64,000 nucleotides of DNA from Rhodobacteraceae bacterium DSL-40 (GCA_003258405.1 QKPN01000005.1:1-64000); one strand, 5' to 3'; positions 24,598-34,134 are shown, numbered from the stretch's first letter. Numbers and translations: made by a program. The notes: generated from the sequence alone by a model not told the origin.

Positions 24598-25788
24598 ATG
24601 GCCGAGGCAGCCTGCCAGAACACCATCGCGATCGCCACGGGCATCCTTGGCAAGGCAACCGAAACCGGTGCGCGCCGCCATATCGACCTTCTCTTCGGCG
24701 GCAATACCGTCGTGCTTTGCGAGCGTCGAGAGGAGGGGTTCGAGACGACACGGCCGCTCTTTGTCTCGGGCGAGGTTGTGCATGGCCCGCTCGGGCGCAT
24801 CGAGCGTGAGGCCGGCAAGTTGATCGGCAGCCTCCTTTATGCCAGTTCGGGTGTTCCTTTTGGCCGGACCCGCCGTGCGATGGAGGCATTCCTGCGCAAG
24901 CACGACGCGACGGCAATCCTCGCCGAATTTGGCCATATCGGCGCCAAGCTTGCGCCGGTGGCCGCGGACATGGGGCTGCCACTCTACATGTATCTCCGCG
25001 GCTTCGATGCCTCCAAGCGGCTGCGGTCTCCCCGTGTCGTCCGTCGCTACCAGAAAGCGGTGCCAAAGCTTGCGGGCATCATCTCGGTCTCCCGATCGCT
25101 GATCGAGAATCTTGCGGCCAAGGGCGTTACCCATCCGAATTCGATCGTCATCCCCACCGGTGTCGACGTGGACATGTTCCGGCCTGGTGAGAAGGATCCG
25201 AACCTCATCCTTACCGTGGGGCGGCTTGTCGCCAAGAAGGCTCCGCTCACGACGATTGACACCTTTGCCGCCATGGCGCGCGAGTTCCCTGCCGCGCGTC
25301 TCGAGATCATTGGCGATGGCGACCTGATGGCCGATTGCCGCAATCGCGCGGCGACACACGGTCTCACCGATCGCATCGTGCTCCACGGCCATCGCGATCG
25401 GGCCTTCGTGCAGGAGCGCTTGGCCCGCGCTTCCGTCTTCCTCCTGCATTCCGTCACGGACGCTGCGGGCAACGAGGAGGGGCTGCCGACCGCGATTCAG
25501 GAGGCAATGGCCTCGGGTGCGGCGGTGATCTCGACCCGCCATGCGGGCATTCCGGACCTGATCGAGCAGGGGCGGACCGGGCTGTTGGTCGAGGAGAACG
25601 ACGCGGCCGCCTACCGGGAGGCACTCCATCGGCTTCTCGAAGGGGAGGGGGCGCTTGCGGCCGAGCTTGCCCGCAATGCCCGTGGCGTCGCCGAGGAGCG
25701 CCTGGATTTCCGCAAGCTCCATGCGCGGCTCGAGGCCTTCATCATCGAAAGAGGCCGTACGCTCAGCCTGCGCACGTCCGCCTCATGA
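24598..25788 (+). CDS. Family 4 glycosyltransferase
   Basis: A 396-residue GT-B enzyme. The C-terminal domain has the GT4 signature PNLILTVGRLVAKKAPLTT at about residue 200, LEIIGDGDLM, and the nucleotide-sugar-binding EEGLPTAIQEAMASGAAVIS at about 296-315, with the conserved EX7E arrangement. A short, soluble N-terminal domain lacks a signal peptide, so it acts at the cytoplasmic face of the membrane. It lies 31 bp after the previous gene. Its last bases overlap the end of the convergent gene by 6 bp. Confidence 0.88.
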   Translation: MAEAACQNTIAIATGILGKATETGARRHIDLLFGGNTVVLCERREEGFETTRPLFVSGEVVHGPLGRIEREAGKLIGSLLYASSGVPFGRTRRAMEAFLRKHDATAILAEFGHIGAKLAPVAADMGLPLYMYLRGFDASKRLRSPRVVRRYQKAVPKLAGIISVSRSLIENLAAKGVTHPNSIVIPTGVDVDMFRPGEKDPNLILTVGRLVAKKAPLTTIDTFAAMAREFPAARLEIIGDGDLMADCRNRAATHGLTDRIVLHGHRDRAFVQERLARASVFLLHSVTDAAGNEEGLPTAIQEAMASGAAVISTRHAGIPDLIEQGRTGLLVEENDAAAYREALHRLLEGEGALAAELARNARGVAEERLDFRKLHARLEAFIIERGRTLSLRTSAS

Positions 25789-26751
25789 CCAGCGCCCGGC
25801 GCCCGTGCGGTAGGGATCGCCGGAGTCGGTGAAGCGCTTCGAGCGGCGTCCCATGAAGCTCCCGCCTTTCGCGGCCAGGCGCTCCATCAGGGTGGCCAGA
25901 GCCACGTATTGCCGCGAACCCTCGTAGTAGCCCCCGGTCGAGAGCGCATAGTCGATCTTGCGCGCGGTATCCGGAGTGAACTTGAAATGCAGGATCGCGA
26001 GGATCCGGCTGGTTGTGGGGCGAGGCGCGATCTGGTGTGAACCCTCCACCACATCGCCCTCTTGCCAGAACATCAGTGGCACCTTGAAGATCATGTTGTG
26101 CTTGAGGTAGCCGCCGAATCCGAGCGCGATCGCCTGTCGCTTGAACCAGCCGAGGTCCCGCTCGAGAATGCCGTTCTCCGCCATCAGCCGCGCCCGCGAC
26201 CCGCGGTAGATCGTCATCGGCTTGTTCCAGCCCTTTCGATAGATGAGATGAAGCCCGCCATCGTAGCACCATCCGCCATCGAGCCGGAACGGCCCGCCGT
26301 CCGGCCGCATCCCCGCAAGTGTCTCGGGATACATGTCGAGCATCAGGCCCCAGATCGAGCGGCTGCCTTCGCGCTCGAGCGTTGCGATCACGTCACGAAT
26401 GCCGCGACCGGGTGGCAGGACGAGAAACTCGTCCGCGTCCGGGAAGAGCGCCCATTGCCCCACGCAGTAGCGGTCGAGCAACTCCTGTCGCCAAGCATGG
26501 AGCGCCCGGCGCCCGTTCACTATGTCGAAATAGCGAACATCGCTGGTGAAGACGGTGCAATCCGGTTGCGCGGCGAGAAACTCGCGGCTTCCATCGGTCG
26601 AGGCGTCATCGAGAACGAGAAAGCGATCGACGCCCAGAGCGCGATAATGCCGGAAGAATTCCGGCAGGACATAAAGCTCGTCATGGACAATCGAGCAGAC
26701 TGTCAGCGCGTGACCCTGCCGCTTTGCCTCGGAGAGGATATCGATCCGCAT
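25783..26751 (-). CDS. Family 2/92-type glycosyltransferase
   Basis: A 322-residue protein beginning MRIDILSEAKRQGH. The N-terminal GT-A core has TVCSIVHDELYVLPEFFRHY, an FLVLDDASTDGSREFL block and the metal site FPDADEFLVLP, which together match the group of family 2 enzymes with an NE..EW-like start. A C-terminal helical part contains the AILHFKFTPDTARK segment often seen near the acceptor site. The ATG at 26751 is used because it leaves a 10-bp gap to the ROK gene, whereas the earlier ATG at 26802 would run into it. Acceptor unknown. Confidence 0.8.
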   Translation of the reverse strand: MRIDILSEAKRQGHALTVCSIVHDELYVLPEFFRHYRALGVDRFLVLDDASTDGSREFLAAQPDCTVFTSDVRYFDIVNGRRALHAWRQELLDRYCVGQWALFPDADEFLVLPPGRGIRDVIATLEREGSRSIWGLMLDMYPETLAGMRPDGGPFRLDGGWCYDGGLHLIYRKGWNKPMTIYRGSRARLMAENGILERDLGWFKRQAIALGFGGYLKHNMIFKVPLMFWQEGDVVEGSHQIAPRPTTSRILAILHFKFTPDTARKIDYALSTGGYYEGSRQYVALATLMERLAAKGGSFMGRRSKRFTDSGDPYRTGAGRWS

Positions 26752-26761
26752 TGCGCCCGCG

Positions 26762-27664
26762 TCAGAGCCAGGCCGCGCCACGGACGCCGGAACTGTCGCC
26801 ATGGACGTTCTTCACGATCCGGGTCTCGAAACGGTCGCCGAAGACGTGTTGCTTCACGAGCGGTGGCAGGGTTTCATAAAGGCGATCGACATTCGACAGG
26901 CCGCCGCCGAGTACGATCACGTCGGGATCGATCACGTTAACAAGCACCGCAAGAGACCGGCCGAGCCTGTCCTCGAACCGCTCGAGCGTTTCGAGGGCTT
27001 CAGCATTGCCCTCTGCCGCCAGCGCCACGATCTCCGGAGCACGCGGCCCGTCATCCGCGGAAATGCCCGTCCGGCGCGCGTAGTCCGCAGCGAAGTTCGG
27101 CCCCGAGAGCCAGCTTTCTGTGTGGCCCGGCACCCCGCACGAGCAGGCGGGGCCAGGGCGTTCGTCATCGCGCGGGGTTGGCAGCGGGATATGCCCCCAT
27201 TCACCGCCGGTCGCATTCACCCCCTCGACGAGCCGGCCATGAACGACGAGCCCGCCGCCAACCCCGGTGCCGAGGATAACGCCGAACACGACCTCGCCGC
27301 CCGCGCCACCGCCATCCACCGCCTCGGAGAGCGCAAAGCAGTTCGCGTCATTCGCAATCTTCACCGGCCTGTCGAGCGCTTCGGTGAGATCACCGCGCAG
27401 GTCCTTGCCATGGAGCCACGTCGAGTTCCCCATCGAGACTCGGCCCGTCGCGCGATCAACCGAGCCCGGTACACCGATTCCCACCTGATCGATCCGGCCG
27501 CCGGCTTTCGCCTCCAGTCGCTCCAAAAGTGTGCGGATCGCCTCGATCCCGCCGCGATAGTCGTGGCGTGGGGTCGGTATGCGTTCCCGCGCCTTTTCCA
27601 CGCCATCGGGGCCAAGAACGATTCCCTCGATCTTCGTACCGCCATAATCGAGCCCGAGACGCAT
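26762..27664 (-). CDS. ROK-family sugar kinase (fructokinase-like)
   Basis: A 300-residue ROK kinase. The phosphate-binding start is MRLGLDYGGTKIEGIVLGPD; the glycine-rich segment GVILGTGVGGGLVVHGRLV and the catalytic aspartate region KIANDANCFALSEA are present. The zinc motif reads CSCGVPGHTESW, with His in place of the third Cys, as in fructokinase and NagK-type members. It phosphorylates fructose, glucose or an N-acetylhexosamine; sequence alone cannot decide. It could replace the fructokinase that is missing after mtlK, but it is 10 kb away and sits in an operon with a glycosyltransferase. Confidence 0.88.
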   Translation of the reverse strand: MRLGLDYGGTKIEGIVLGPDGVEKARERIPTPRHDYRGGIEAIRTLLERLEAKAGGRIDQVGIGVPGSVDRATGRVSMGNSTWLHGKDLRGDLTEALDRPVKIANDANCFALSEAVDGGGAGGEVVFGVILGTGVGGGLVVHGRLVEGVNATGGEWGHIPLPTPRDDERPGPACSCGVPGHTESWLSGPNFAADYARRTGISADDGPRAPEIVALAAEGNAEALETLERFEDRLGRSLAVLVNVIDPDVIVLGGGLSNVDRLYETLPPLVKQHVFGDRFETRIVKNVHGDSSGVRGAAWL

Positions 27665-27787
27665 GAAATTACCCCCATTTCGCGGTCTGTTCCGAGCGCC
27701 AAGTATTAGGAAGCCACGACAGGGACTGCAACGTTGCTTTGCCTCCCGCGTCATGGGGTGTTACATGCAGCCCGCACAATCCGTGAG

Positions 27788-28699
27788 ATGGTCCGAATGC
27801 TGTGGAAACTCCCGATCTTCGGAAAGATCAGCAAGATCGGCATCACGCCGCCTGATCCGCAGCCGGATCGCGCCGGCGTCGCAATCGCTGCCATTGTGCG
27901 GAACGAGGCGCGCCACATCGAGGAATGGGCGCATTTCCATGCCCGGGCCGGCGTCGCGCATTTCGTGATCTACGACAACGGCTCGACGGATGCGACCGTC
28001 GCACTCCTGCGCGATGTCCTGCCGCCGCCGCAGCTTTCAATCATGCCCTGGGCCCAGGTCTTCAGCGACGCGCGCATGGGCCGCGAGATCCACAACCAGG
28101 TTCTGGCCTATGCCCATGCCGCCCGCAATTTCGGTGGCTACTTCCGCTGGATGGCGTTCATCGACGTCGACGAGTTCCTGATCCCGAAACGCGCCGATAG
28201 CCTGCCTGGTGCGCTCGCACATCTCGGCGAATGCCATTCGATTTCGCTGCCCTGGCACATGTTTGGCCGCTCGGGCCATGTCGCGCCGCCACAGGGGGGC
28301 GTCTTGCGCAACTACCGCCGGCGCGCGAGCGACCCGATGAGCAACGTCCGCGGCGTCCGCGCTTTCAAGTGCATCGTCGATCCCTGCCATCTGACCGCCC
28401 TCCGGGTTCATTCGATGGAGATCGACGGCAGCGAGGCGAGCTGCAACGACCGCGGCGAGAGCGCTTCGCTCCGCGACCGCAACCGCCCGGAATTCTATTC
28501 GGCCGGACACGTCCAGCTCAATCACTACTACACGCGTTCCGAGGAGGAGCTCGCCGCGAAGATCGGGCGCGGCCCCAACCTCCGCGCCAAGAACGAGGAA
28601 TACGAGCGCAAGGTTCGGCGGACCGTTGCCAATATCGAAGCAGATGAGGTGGAGGATCTGAGCGCGCTGGACTATCTCGCCCGCATCGGGTGGGAGTGA
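27788..28699 (+). CDS. Family 2/92-type glycosyltransferase
   Basis: A 303-residue protein with a start at 27788 (MVRMLWKLPIFGKIS; 27797 is also possible). The core begins VAIAAIVRNEARHIEEWAHF, the classic NE..EW signature, then HFVIYDNGSTDATVALL and the metal site FIDVDEFLIPKRAD. A histidine-rich segment and FYSAGHVQLNHYYTRSEEEL lie in the C-terminal half. It resembles the minus-strand gene at 25783 and the gene at 29530, so these probably descend from one duplicated family. It likely adds a sugar to a surface glycan. Confidence 0.82.
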   Translation: MVRMLWKLPIFGKISKIGITPPDPQPDRAGVAIAAIVRNEARHIEEWAHFHARAGVAHFVIYDNGSTDATVALLRDVLPPPQLSIMPWAQVFSDARMGREIHNQVLAYAHAARNFGGYFRWMAFIDVDEFLIPKRADSLPGALAHLGECHSISLPWHMFGRSGHVAPPQGGVLRNYRRRASDPMSNVRGVRAFKCIVDPCHLTALRVHSMEIDGSEASCNDRGESASLRDRNRPEFYSAGHVQLNHYYTRSEEELAAKIGRGPNLRAKNEEYERKVRRTVANIEADEVEDLSALDYLARIGWE

Positions 28700-28703
28700 C
28701 GCC

Positions 28704-29537
28704 ATGAAAACCGAAGTCATCATAGCAACCTTCAATTCGCCGCGCGCGCTGATGCTCTGTCTGGCCTCCGTGGTGCGGCAGGATGCGATGCCCGTCAGCA
28801 TCTGCATCGCCGACGACGGCTCCGGCCCCGAAACGGCTGAGGCGATCGCGGCCTTTTCCGGCCGGCACCCGGAGATCCCGATCCGCCATGTCTGGCATGA
28901 GGATCGCGGCTTCGAGAAATGGGCGATCGTCAACCGCGCCATCGCGACCTCGGAGGCGGATCTGCTCGTCTTCCTCGATGGCGATGTGATGATCCATCCC
29001 TGTTTCATCGCCCGCCACCTCGAGCTCGCCCGGCCCGGCCGCTTCTCGACCGGCAGCCTGATCCGGCTCGACAAGGCGACAACTGCAATCGTCACGCCGG
29101 AAATGGTCAGTGACGGACAAGTGTTCGACTTCGACTGGCTGCGCGCGCACAATGCCATCGACAGGATCGGCACGTGGCTCAAGACCATGCCCTTCCCGCG
29201 TTCGTTCCAGGTTTTCCTCGACCGCATCACTCCGGTCCAGAAGGCGCTTTGCGGCGCGAATGCCTCTGTGTTCCGCTCCGATGCGCTGAAGGTCAACGGC
29301 TTTGACGAAACGATCCGCTATGGCGGCGGCGACAAGGAATTCGGCATCCGCCTCATTAACGCGGGCGTTGCGGGCCAGCATTTGCGCTACACCGCGCCGC
29401 TCGTGCATCTCGACCATCCCCGGGGCTACAAGGATCCGGCAGAGATCCGGCGGCACAAGGAAATGATCGCGCGGACACGGCGCGAGAAGATCACCTGGAC
29501 GCCGAACGGCATCGAGAGAAAGGACACGGATGCCTGA
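28704..29537 (+). CDS. Family 2 glycosyltransferase
   Basis: A 277-residue GT2 enzyme starting 5 bp after the previous stop. The nucleotide-sugar part is VIIATFNSPRALMLCLASVV, the aspartate of SICIADDGSGPETAEAI, and the metal-binding DxD in FLDGDVMIHP. The C-terminal part contains NASVFRSDALKVNGFDETIR and GGGDKEFGIRL, the galactosyltransferase-like motif with an acceptor-site acidic residue. It is translationally coupled to the next gene by an 8-bp overlap. Lipopolysaccharide or capsule synthesis is likely. Confidence 0.88.
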   Translation: MKTEVIIATFNSPRALMLCLASVVRQDAMPVSICIADDGSGPETAEAIAAFSGRHPEIPIRHVWHEDRGFEKWAIVNRAIATSEADLLVFLDGDVMIHPCFIARHLELARPGRFSTGSLIRLDKATTAIVTPEMVSDGQVFDFDWLRAHNAIDRIGTWLKTMPFPRSFQVFLDRITPVQKALCGANASVFRSDALKVNGFDETIRYGGGDKEFGIRLINAGVAGQHLRYTAPLVHLDHPRGYKDPAEIRRHKEMIARTRREKITWTPNGIERKDTDA

Positions 29538-30657
29538 CGCCGATGCGCTCGCCTCGATAGTGCTGCCCGAGACGCTCGGCCTCCGGCGCGACCGCGTCGT
29601 TCCGGCCCATCTTCGCACCGCGGCTTTCGATGCGGGCTATGATTTCACCACGCTTGTCTATGAAGCCGTGTCCCTCGACGGGCAGGGGGTCTGGCTCTTC
29701 TGCCCCAAACTCGTGAATTTCGAGAGCCCGTTGCGGGCTGCGCGGATCGAGATCGATGGAGTTCCGGCCCGCGTCTGCCGGATCCGCCGCTTCGAGCGCT
29801 ATGACATCGCCGAGATCCCCTGTGCCACGCCGGCGCGGCGGATGGCGATCGTCTTTGCGGGCTGGCGTGCCGAGCTTGATCTGAGCCCCGACGAGACCGC
29901 GACCTTCGCCGGGCTCAACTGCCTTCTCACGCTTTCGCGCAACAACGACCTGGCGTGGATCCGCGACTGGGTGCGCTTCCATGTCCGCGAGCACGGCGCA
30001 GAGGCCGTGCTTTTCTATGACAATTTCTCTCACGCCTACGGCACGGGCGATATTCTCGCGGCCCTTGAGGGGATCGAGGGTCTGAAGGCCGTGCGCGTGC
30101 TGCGCATGCCGTTCCTGTATGGGCCTCAGGCCTCGAAGAAGAAGAAGTTTCTCGCGAACTTCCTGCAGGCTGCGCTGCTCAATCTCGCCCGTTGGCGCTT
30201 CCTCGCCCGCGCCCGCGCCGTGCTCTCCTGCGATGTGGATGAAATGGTGTTCCGGAACGGCGGAGCGAGCATCTTCGATGCGACCTGCGCCTCGCGCGCC
30301 GGGTTCCTCCGCGTCCCCGGTGTCTGGCGCTTTCCTGACGTTGCGGAGGGGGTGATGCCGATGCATCGGGATCACTACATGCGCGGTGCCGACGAGGCGA
30401 CCTGCCCGGCCAAATACTGTGTCGTCCCTTCGGGGCCAATGCGCGGCAAGTCATGGGCAACCCACGGCCTCCACGGCGTGCTTTTCAGCCGCCGCTTCGT
30501 GTCGGAGGAGTTCACCTTCCTCCATTGCTACGGCATCTCGGATTTCTGGAAGGGCAGGCCGAATTCAAAGGCAAGCCGCGCGACGCTCGTTGACGAGCGG
30601 GCGCGGGAGACCTTCGCCCGCCTGCTGCCGGCCGAGGCGCCGCAGGATCAGGGGTAG
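29530..30657 (+). CDS. Glycosyltransferase-like protein with DVDE motif
   Basis: A 375-residue protein with an extra N-terminal domain of about 140 residues before the GT-like part. The latter reads LTLSRNNDLAWIRDWVRFHV, AVLFYDNFSHAYGTGDILAA and RAVLSCDVDEMVFRNGG, similar in layout to the NE..EW enzymes nearby, but with NN in place of NE. The C-terminus ends with a histidine/Trp-rich segment before a charged tail. It overlaps the previous gene by 8 bp and the convergent lolA by 10 bp. Function as a sugar transferase is inferred. Confidence 0.7.
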   Translation: MPDADALASIVLPETLGLRRDRVVPAHLRTAAFDAGYDFTTLVYEAVSLDGQGVWLFCPKLVNFESPLRAARIEIDGVPARVCRIRRFERYDIAEIPCATPARRMAIVFAGWRAELDLSPDETATFAGLNCLLTLSRNNDLAWIRDWVRFHVREHGAEAVLFYDNFSHAYGTGDILAALEGIEGLKAVRVLRMPFLYGPQASKKKKFLANFLQAALLNLARWRFLARARAVLSCDVDEMVFRNGGASIFDATCASRAGFLRVPGVWRFPDVAEGVMPMHRDHYMRGADEATCPAKYCVVPSGPMRGKSWATHGLHGVLFSRRFVSEEFTFLHCYGISDFWKGRPNSKASRATLVDERARETFARLLPAEAPQDQG

Positions 30658-31250
30658 TTCCGCGCCGCGAGCTCGATATTGAAGAGGCTCCGCGACAGGC
30701 TCACGTTCGCCGTCATGTCTGTCACGTCCACATGCGTCCGCTGGCCCGCCTTGGTGATGACATCCCAGCCGCGAAGACGGATCGGACCTTCCGAAAAGGT
30801 CATCACGAGGCGGCCCTCGCCGGGGCTGCGAGGATCGACAACCGTGATATGGGTGCCGCTCGCATCCTTGGTTGCCCCCAGCACGAGGCCGGGCTCGGCA
30901 AGGCTGATATCCGTGCGCAGAAGCATCCGGAGCGGGGTCTTGTCGAGAGGATAGCGCGTCGGGTTGCGATTCGACTTCGGATCGAAAACGCCGACCCAGG
31001 TGCCGTCCGAAATCACCATGGCGCCCGCGGGCTTGTCGTAGTCGAAGCGGATCCGCCCCGGCTTCGAGATCTGGAAATCGCCCGTCTGGGTCGATCCGTT
31101 CGGATTGACCTGACGGAAGCGGCCCTCGGCGCTGCGAAGGCCGCGCAGATAGGCGTCGATCGCCGAGGCGTCAACGCTCGCGGCCTGGGCCGGAAGCGCG
31201 AGAGCCAAGGGAAGGGCAAGGCCCGAAAGGAGAAGGCTGCGTCTGTCCAT
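30648..31250 (-). CDS. lolA: LolA-family outer-membrane lipoprotein carrier
   Basis: A 200-residue periplasmic protein with signal peptide MDRRSLLLSGLALPLALALP and cleavage near AQAA. The mature domain shows the LolA pattern: GRFRQVNPNGSTQTGDFQ, a strand KPGRIRFDYDKPAGAMVISD with the tryptophan soon after (GTWVGVFD), and a final KAGQRTHVDVTDMTANVSLS segment. It accepts lipoproteins from LolCDE and passes them to the outer membrane. In alphaproteobacteria it often lies near ftsK, which is not seen here. Confidence 0.85.
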   Translation of the reverse strand: MDRRSLLLSGLALPLALALPAQAASVDASAIDAYLRGLRSAEGRFRQVNPNGSTQTGDFQISKPGRIRFDYDKPAGAMVISDGTWVGVFDPKSNRNPTRYPLDKTPLRMLLRTDISLAEPGLVLGATKDASGTHITVVDPRSPGEGRLVMTFSEGPIRLRGWDVITKAGQRTHVDVTDMTANVSLSRSLFNIELAARNYP

Positions 31251-31337
31251 GCGCCCTAGATAGCGTGCGCCGCGCGGCTTGACAGCAGGGAAAGCATCAC
31301 GCTTTCGCCATGGGCACGCGAGCCTGCTCCGCCGAGC

Positions 31338-32417
31338 TCAGATCCAGAAGCCGGGGGGCATGTCGAGCTCATCCGCAACCGCCTTCAGCGTACCTGGCCG
31401 CCAGTCCGGCAGCAGCGACCAGCGCTGCCGGCCGGCATTGGCGATTTCCGCGACATCGGCGGGCCCATTGCGGTCCCGGTGCCCAAGGGCGACGAATTGC
31501 GCGAGAAGCCCGTGTTCCGACGGTATCGCCGCCCGGCAGTCGCGTGCCTCCGCCCAGAGCGCGCGGGCCTCCGGATCGAGCACGAGCCCTTCGGCAATCG
31601 CCCCTTCTGCCACCCAGTGCAGCGCTTCGTTCGAGAGCGGCTCCGGCGTGCCGCCGCCAATGCTGCCATGGGTGCCGGGAAACCAGAGTTGCCGGTAAGG
31701 CAGGCACGGCCGTTCGGCGTTGAGCGCGGCGAGATTGTCCCAGAGTGCGGGCTGGAAGGTCCGCCGCCGCTCGTCGATGGCTACGGCATGGCGCGCGGCC
31801 CGCACCTTGCTGGTCAAGGCTGTATCGTGGAAGGCGAGGCCGCGATTGGCCCGTGCGGCCCACCAGAGATGTTTCGGGATGCCGAGCGAACCGACCGTAT
31901 CCCAGATCCCGAGGTAGCTGAGCTCCGGCCAGCCTTCCTCGCCGCCGACCGCATTCCGGGCGCGAAACTCCCGCGCCAGCGTGCCATTGGGATGTCCCTC
32001 GTCGCCGCGCGACCGGTAGAGCGCGAGCGCCTCCGGCAGCTCGTCGATCGCGTCACGCCGCAGCAGACCACAATTGCGGATGAGACCGACGAGCGAGCGC
32101 GCCGTGAAGGCGCCCCGCGAATAGCCGAACAGGAAGATCTGGTCGCCTGGCGCATGATTGAAGACGAGAAAACGGTAGGCCTCCGCAATGTTCTCCATGA
32201 GCCCGAAGCCCATCGCGCCGCCGAGGGTCTTGTCAATCGTGCGCGCAAGCCAGCCGGTTCCGCGCCCGCTGCCCACCCCGTCCAGATGACAGACCACCTG
32301 CTCGATTCCGTCTGCGCCATGTGGGGCTACGGCCCGTGCCAGCCGCAGCACATTGCTCGGCTGGTCCATGTCCGCGCGGTTCCAGGTTCCGTCACATGCG
32401 ATCACGATCCGTTTCAT
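31338..32417 (-). CDS. DUF2235 alpha/beta hydrolase
   Basis: A 359-residue protein of the DUF2235 family, some members of which are phospholipases secreted by type VI systems. The start MKRIVIACDGTWNRADMD and the nucleophile elbow IFLFGYSRGAFTARSL (serine at about residue 100) are diagnostic, and the acidic and histidine regions follow in SYLGIWDTVGSLG and GTHGSIGGG. There is no signal peptide. No VgrG, Hcp or immunity-like gene is next to it, so effector use is speculative and a housekeeping hydrolase role is equally likely. Confidence 0.85.
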   Translation of the reverse strand: MKRIVIACDGTWNRADMDQPSNVLRLARAVAPHGADGIEQVVCHLDGVGSGRGTGWLARTIDKTLGGAMGFGLMENIAEAYRFLVFNHAPGDQIFLFGYSRGAFTARSLVGLIRNCGLLRRDAIDELPEALALYRSRGDEGHPNGTLAREFRARNAVGGEEGWPELSYLGIWDTVGSLGIPKHLWWAARANRGLAFHDTALTSKVRAARHAVAIDERRRTFQPALWDNLAALNAERPCLPYRQLWFPGTHGSIGGGTPEPLSNEALHWVAEGAIAEGLVLDPEARALWAEARDCRAAIPSEHGLLAQFVALGHRDRNGPADVAEIANAGRQRWSLLPDWRPGTLKAVADELDMPPGFWI

Positions 32418-32471
32418 GCACCCTTGCCTCCGGATCGCCCCGCGCTTGCGGGAACGCCCGAAGAGGGGCGA

Positions 32472-33911
32472 TCACATCATCAGATTGTCTCGGGAAACGG
32501 GCTGCGGCACCGGTGCCAGGCCCGCGGTCAAACTGGCATGTGATGGTAAAGATCTTCCGAGCGTGCGCTGCGGTTTCCGGATCAGTGTCTCGAGACCTGC
32601 AGCAACCGAGAGAAGCTTGCGGTCCTCGCCGGTCCGCCCCATCAGCATGAAACCGACGGGCAGGGCCCCGGTATCCTGGCAGGGGATCGAGATCGCGGGC
32701 ACATCGAGGAAATTCGCGAGCGAGGTGTTGCGCAGGCAGAGCCGGTTCACCTGCGTTGCCCGCTCGGCCGTGTCGAGATCGGCGAGCCTTGGCGCCAGGA
32801 TCTGCACAGTGGGCATTGCCAGCGCATCGAGCCCTGCCATCCGCGCGGCAACCTGCGCGCGCACCCGTTCGCGCTCCTCGAGAAGAAGGATGTAATCGGC
32901 GGCGGGCATGCCGCGGGAGGCCTCGAGGCGGGCGCGCACGAAGGGGTCGTAAAGGCCACCGTGGGTCTCCAGAAGCTCGCGGTGCCAGGCGAAGGCCTCT
33001 GCGCCGACAATCCCGCCCATGGCGTTGAGCGTCGGCATCTCGTCGAATTCCGGAATCGAAACCGGGATGATCTCGACCCCGGCGCCCCGAAGGCGGTTGA
33101 GCGTCGCGCCGAAGGCCTCCCCCACGGCATCATCGAGCGCCTCGGCGACGTAGTTTCCGACAACCCCAAGCCGCAGCCCCGGTGCGGGCGCGGGTGCGGC
33201 ATCCTCGCCCCGGCCGCCCGAGAGCACCGAATCGAGGCGCGCGCAGCAGGAGACGCTTCCCGCGAGCGGCCCCACGCTGTCGAGCGAGCGCGAAAGCGGC
33301 ACGGTGCCCGCGCGCGAGATCCGCGTGCTGCTGGGCTTGAACCCCACGATGCCGCAGAAGGCCGCCGGAATGCGGCAGGAGCCACCGGTATCGGTGCCAA
33401 GCGCCGCGGGCGCCATGCCCGCGGCGACGGAGACCGCCGCGCCGGAGGAGGAACCGCCGGGAATGCGGATCTCGCCAGGGGCGGCCGGATTGGCAGGCGT
33501 GCCGAAATGGGCGTTCACGCCGAGGCCCGAATAGGCAAACTCGGTCATGTTGGTGCGCCCGATCACGATGAAGCCTGCCCGGCGCAGCAGGGCGACGGCC
33601 GGGGCGTCGCGCGCCGCCGGAGCCGCATCGTCGAGCACGCGCGACCCGGCCCGCGTGACCTCGCCCGCCATGTCGAAGAGATCCTTCACCGTCACCGGAA
33701 TGCCCGCGAAGGGCGGTAGCGCGGCGCCGCCGGCGCGTGCCCTGTCGACGTGTTCGGCGGTCTCCCGCGCCCGTTCGGCGTCGAGGGCGCGGAAGATCAG
33801 CGGCCCCTCGCGGCCCGATGCCTCAATCCGGGCCAGGGCTGCATCGACGAGATCGCGGCTGGTCAGGTCGCGGCTGCGCAGTCTCTCGGTCAGTTCGGTC
33901 AGATGCAGCAT
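32472..33911 (-). CDS. Amidase-signature-family hydrolase
   Basis: A 479-residue amidase with the Ser-cisSer-Lys triad visible: K76 in IPVTVKDLFD, the Ser/Gly cluster RIPGGSSSGAAV at 149-160, and the nucleophile in LGTDTGGSCRIPA at about S178. Family members hydrolyse diverse amides and are also part of GatA. The sequence is close to general amidases rather than GatA, because GatB/GatC genes are absent. It has an 54-bp gap to the DUF2235 gene downstream, and a 200-bp intergenic stretch separates it from the DUF4157 gene. Confidence 0.9.
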   Translation of the reverse strand: MLHLTELTERLRSRDLTSRDLVDAALARIEASGREGPLIFRALDAERARETAEHVDRARAGGAALPPFAGIPVTVKDLFDMAGEVTRAGSRVLDDAAPAARDAPAVALLRRAGFIVIGRTNMTEFAYSGLGVNAHFGTPANPAAPGEIRIPGGSSSGAAVSVAAGMAPAALGTDTGGSCRIPAAFCGIVGFKPSSTRISRAGTVPLSRSLDSVGPLAGSVSCCARLDSVLSGGRGEDAAPAPAPGLRLGVVGNYVAEALDDAVGEAFGATLNRLRGAGVEIIPVSIPEFDEMPTLNAMGGIVGAEAFAWHRELLETHGGLYDPFVRARLEASRGMPAADYILLLEERERVRAQVAARMAGLDALAMPTVQILAPRLADLDTAERATQVNRLCLRNTSLANFLDVPAISIPCQDTGALPVGFMLMGRTGEDRKLLSVAAGLETLIRKPQRTLGRSLPSHASLTAGLAPVPQPVSRDNLMM

Positions 33912-34134
33912 GCGGAGGCCGGATCCTTCTGGAATGGCGCTGGCGCCGCTCGCACGGCAGCAGGCGGAAAGGTGGCAGGCTTAGTCGGACAGTCGGGGAG
34001 GGAGCAAGCTGCGCAATCACGTGAGATGAATAAGGGTAGGCTAGCACGGAAGTCGGGCAACGTCAGTCGACATGAATTTGATGTTTCCTTACGCCGCCTG
34101 CGGATTTCCGCGCGTTGCGCGAGGGCTGGCTCCC

